The position numbers were made by a program, and so were the translations under genes. Of a DNA stretch of 64,000 nucleotides, positions 62,701-64,000 are shown in pieces (the first letter of the stretch is position 1; the number at the start of each line of letters is the position of its first letter). The notes under the pieces were generated by a model. It did no database searches. It was not told the origin of the DNA and saw nothing but the letters and a program-made list of their open reading frames with translations. This DNA is from Streptomyces griseoluteus (lineage in GTDB: Bacteria > Actinomycetota > Actinomycetes > Streptomycetales > Streptomycetaceae), in NCBI GenBank assembly GCA_000717735.1, contig JOBE01000043.1, positions 1 through 64,000 on the forward strand. Reading direction: 5' to 3'.

Positions 62701-64000
62701 TCAGCCGGCGCGGCGGTGGACCTTGGCGCGGGAGCGTTTCTCCACGTACATCCGCTGGTCGGCGGAGTTCAGGACCTCTTCCACCGTCATCCCGCATTCG
62801 GCCCATCCGATGCCGAAACTCGCGCCGACCCGGACCGCCCGCCCGTCCACCCGGATGGGCGGGATGATCGCGTTGCGGAGGCGTACGGCCAGGTCGGCGG
62901 CGTCGGCCGCGCCGAGGCCGTCGGCGAGGACGACGAACTCGTCGCCGCCGAGCCGGGCCACGGTGTCCCCGTCGCGTACGCCGGTGGTGAGCCGGCGGGC
63001 GACCTCGATGAGGACGGCGTCACCGGTGTGGTGGCCGAAGCGGTCGTTGATCGACTTGAAGCCGTCGAGGTCGCAGAAGAGGACGGCGAGCCCCTTGGTG
63101 CCGTCGTCGGTCTCGCCGCCGGAGGGGGCGACGGTGTGGACGTGGTGGTCGTACGGTCCGGCGCCGCCCGCCGGCTCGAAGCCGAAGCCGTGCTCGTGCG
63201 CGGGCTCGTACGGCCGCGGTTCGTAGCCGGAGTCGTACGACGGGTCGTAGCCGCCGCCGTGACCGGTCTCGTACGTGCCGCCGTCCCGCTGGGCCTCGTA
63301 ACCGGCGTAGGGGGCGTACGTGGCCTGGTCCCCCGCGGCCGCCGGGCGCTCGCAGAGGCGGGCGGAGAGCCGGGAGCGCAGTTCGGCGCTGTTCGGGAGG
63401 CCGGTGAGGGCATCGTGCGAGGCCCGGTGGGCGAGCTGGAGCTCGTGGCGCTTGCGCTCCTCGATGTCCTCGACGTGGGTGAGGAGGAAGCGGGGGCCGT
63501 CGGCGGTGTCGGCGACGACGGAGTTGCGGAGGGACACCCACACGTAGGTGCCGTCGCGCCGCCCGAGCCGCAGCTCGGCGCGGCCGCCCTCGGCGGAGGT
63601 CCTGAGCAGGGTCCCTATGTCCTCGGGGTGGACGAGGTCGGCGAAGGAGTAGCGCCGCATGACGGAGGCGGGCCGGCCGAGGAGCCGGCACAGGGCGTCG
63701 TTGGTGCGGAGCAGCCGGCCGTGCTGGTCGCCGCCCATCTCGGCGATGGCCATGCCGGAGGGCGCGTACTCGAAGGCCTGCCGGAAGGACTCCTCGCTGG
63801 CGCGGAGGGCCTGCTGTTCCCTTTCGAGCCGGACGAGTGCCCGCTGCATGTTGGAGCGGAGCCGTGCGTTGCTGATGGCGATGGCCGACTGCGAGGCGTA
63901 CATCTGGAGCGCCTCCTGGCCCCAGGGGCCGGGGTGCCGGCCGTTGCGCGGGCGGTCGACGGATATGACGCCGAGGAGTTCACGGCCGGAGCCGGAGGCG
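62701..64000 (-). CDS. cdgB: GAF-PAS-GGDEF diguanylate cyclase, 5' end cut by window edge
   Basis: Makes cyclic di-GMP, a regulator of Streptomyces development. 433 codons are visible: the end of a GAF domain (ELLGVISVDRP; YASQSAIAISNARL), a PAS domain (FRQAFEYAPSGMAIAEM, VHPEDIGTLL, TAD...VEDIEERK), then a GGDEF domain with HDALTGLPN and intact RLGGDEFVVLADG. A Gly/Tyr/Pro-rich insertion of about 85 residues lies inside the cyclase domain between its first helix and LFCDLDGFK. The position next to nagKA and the CBM35 gene matches cdgB of S. coelicolor as remembered. The true start is outside the window. Confidence 0.9.
   Translation of the reverse strand, partial: ASGSGRELLGVISVDRPRNGRHPGPWGQEALQMYASQSAIAISNARLRSNMQRALVRLEREQQALRASEESFRQAFEYAPSGMAIAEMGGDQHGRLLRTNDALCRLLGRPASVMRRYSFADLVHPEDIGTLLRTSAEGGRAELRLGRRDGTYVWVSLRNSVVADTADGPRFLLTHVEDIEERKRHELQLAHRASHDALTGLPNSAELRSRLSARLCERPAAAGDQATYAPYAGYEAQRDGGTYETGHGGGYDPSYDSGYEPRPYEPAHEHGFGFEPAGGAGPYDHHVHTVAPSGGETDDGTKGLAVLFCDLDGFKSINDRFGHHTGDAVLIEVARRLTTGVRDGDTVARLGGDEFVVLADGLGAADAADLAVRLRNAIIPPIRVDGRAVRVGASFGIGWAECGMTVEEVLNSADQRMYVEKRSRAKVHRRAG

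Overview
The window is a high-GC (about 70%+) actinobacterial chromosome segment, almost certainly Streptomyces. Codon third positions are nearly all G or C. GTG starts are common, along with one TTG start. Diagnostic genes include groEL2 with a CIRCE operator, a CdgB-type diguanylate cyclase, nagK-nagA with DasR (dre) boxes, gpgS, and a fragmented trehalose pathway. From about 36 kb rightwards the gene order resembles the conserved Streptomyces core around groEL2 - cold shock - thiS-like - thrC - gpgS - otsA - otsB - nagKA - cdgB (from memory, the SCO4281-SCO4296 neighbourhood of S. coelicolor). Accessory blocks interrupt this core.

Region 1 (1-12.4 kb, all minus strand) is a specialised-metabolism locus. 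A promoter at 9604-9633 with an internal inverted repeat appears to drive one long operon: MaoC-like dehydratase, two SAM methyltransferases, an AurF-like diiron N-oxygenase, a SerRS-like amino acid:carrier-protein ligase, an AcpS-type phosphopantetheinyl transferase, a free-standing acyl carrier protein, then metK, adoK and metH. The last three regenerate SAM. The logic is: load an amino acid onto a carrier protein, oxidise its nitrogen, methylate, with a dedicated SAM supply. A Cys/Met-type PLP lyase and a 14-TM exporter behind CsoR-like operators lie upstream. I cannot name the product.

Region 2 (12.5-22.7 kb) holds an HD-domain protein, a lipoprotein, and a polymorphic-toxin locus: a secreted, alanine-rich coiled-coil protein of about 2,480 residues built from two tandem modules with a C-terminal toxin-like domain, followed by a probable immunity gene.

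Region 3 (22.7-36.2 kb) holds a chloramphenicol export/phosphorylation pair (cmx-like and cpt-like), an RpiR regulator with murQ (muropeptide recycling), a secreted TAP-like peptidase, an aldo/keto reductase, a binding protein without an export signal, a large FG-GAP repeat protein, and small conserved genes.

Region 4 (36.2-45.2 kb) is core: groEL2, cold-shock protein, a MoaD/ThiS-like sulfur carrier ending in GGC, thrC, gpgS, a sortase-anchored DUF11 surface protein, and otsA.

Region 5 (45.2-51.9 kb) is an accessory island with a complete albusnodin-type lasso-peptide cluster (A-C-B-acetyltransferase, minus strand, translationally coupled). Next to it are a run of tiny coupled genes, an HTH/TPR regulator coupled to a second GNAT, and a RepL-like winged-helix gene with iteron-like repeats in an AT-richer patch.

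Region 6 (51.9-64 kb) is mostly core again: an HxlR regulator divergent from an imine-reductase-like gene, an M6 metalloprotease, otsB, DUF3263, a sugar-binding lipoprotein divergent from nagK-nagA with two dre boxes, a PfkB kinase, a CBM35 membrane protein, and cdgB, whose 5' end runs off the window. No rRNA, tRNA, CRISPR array, transposase or integrase was recognised.
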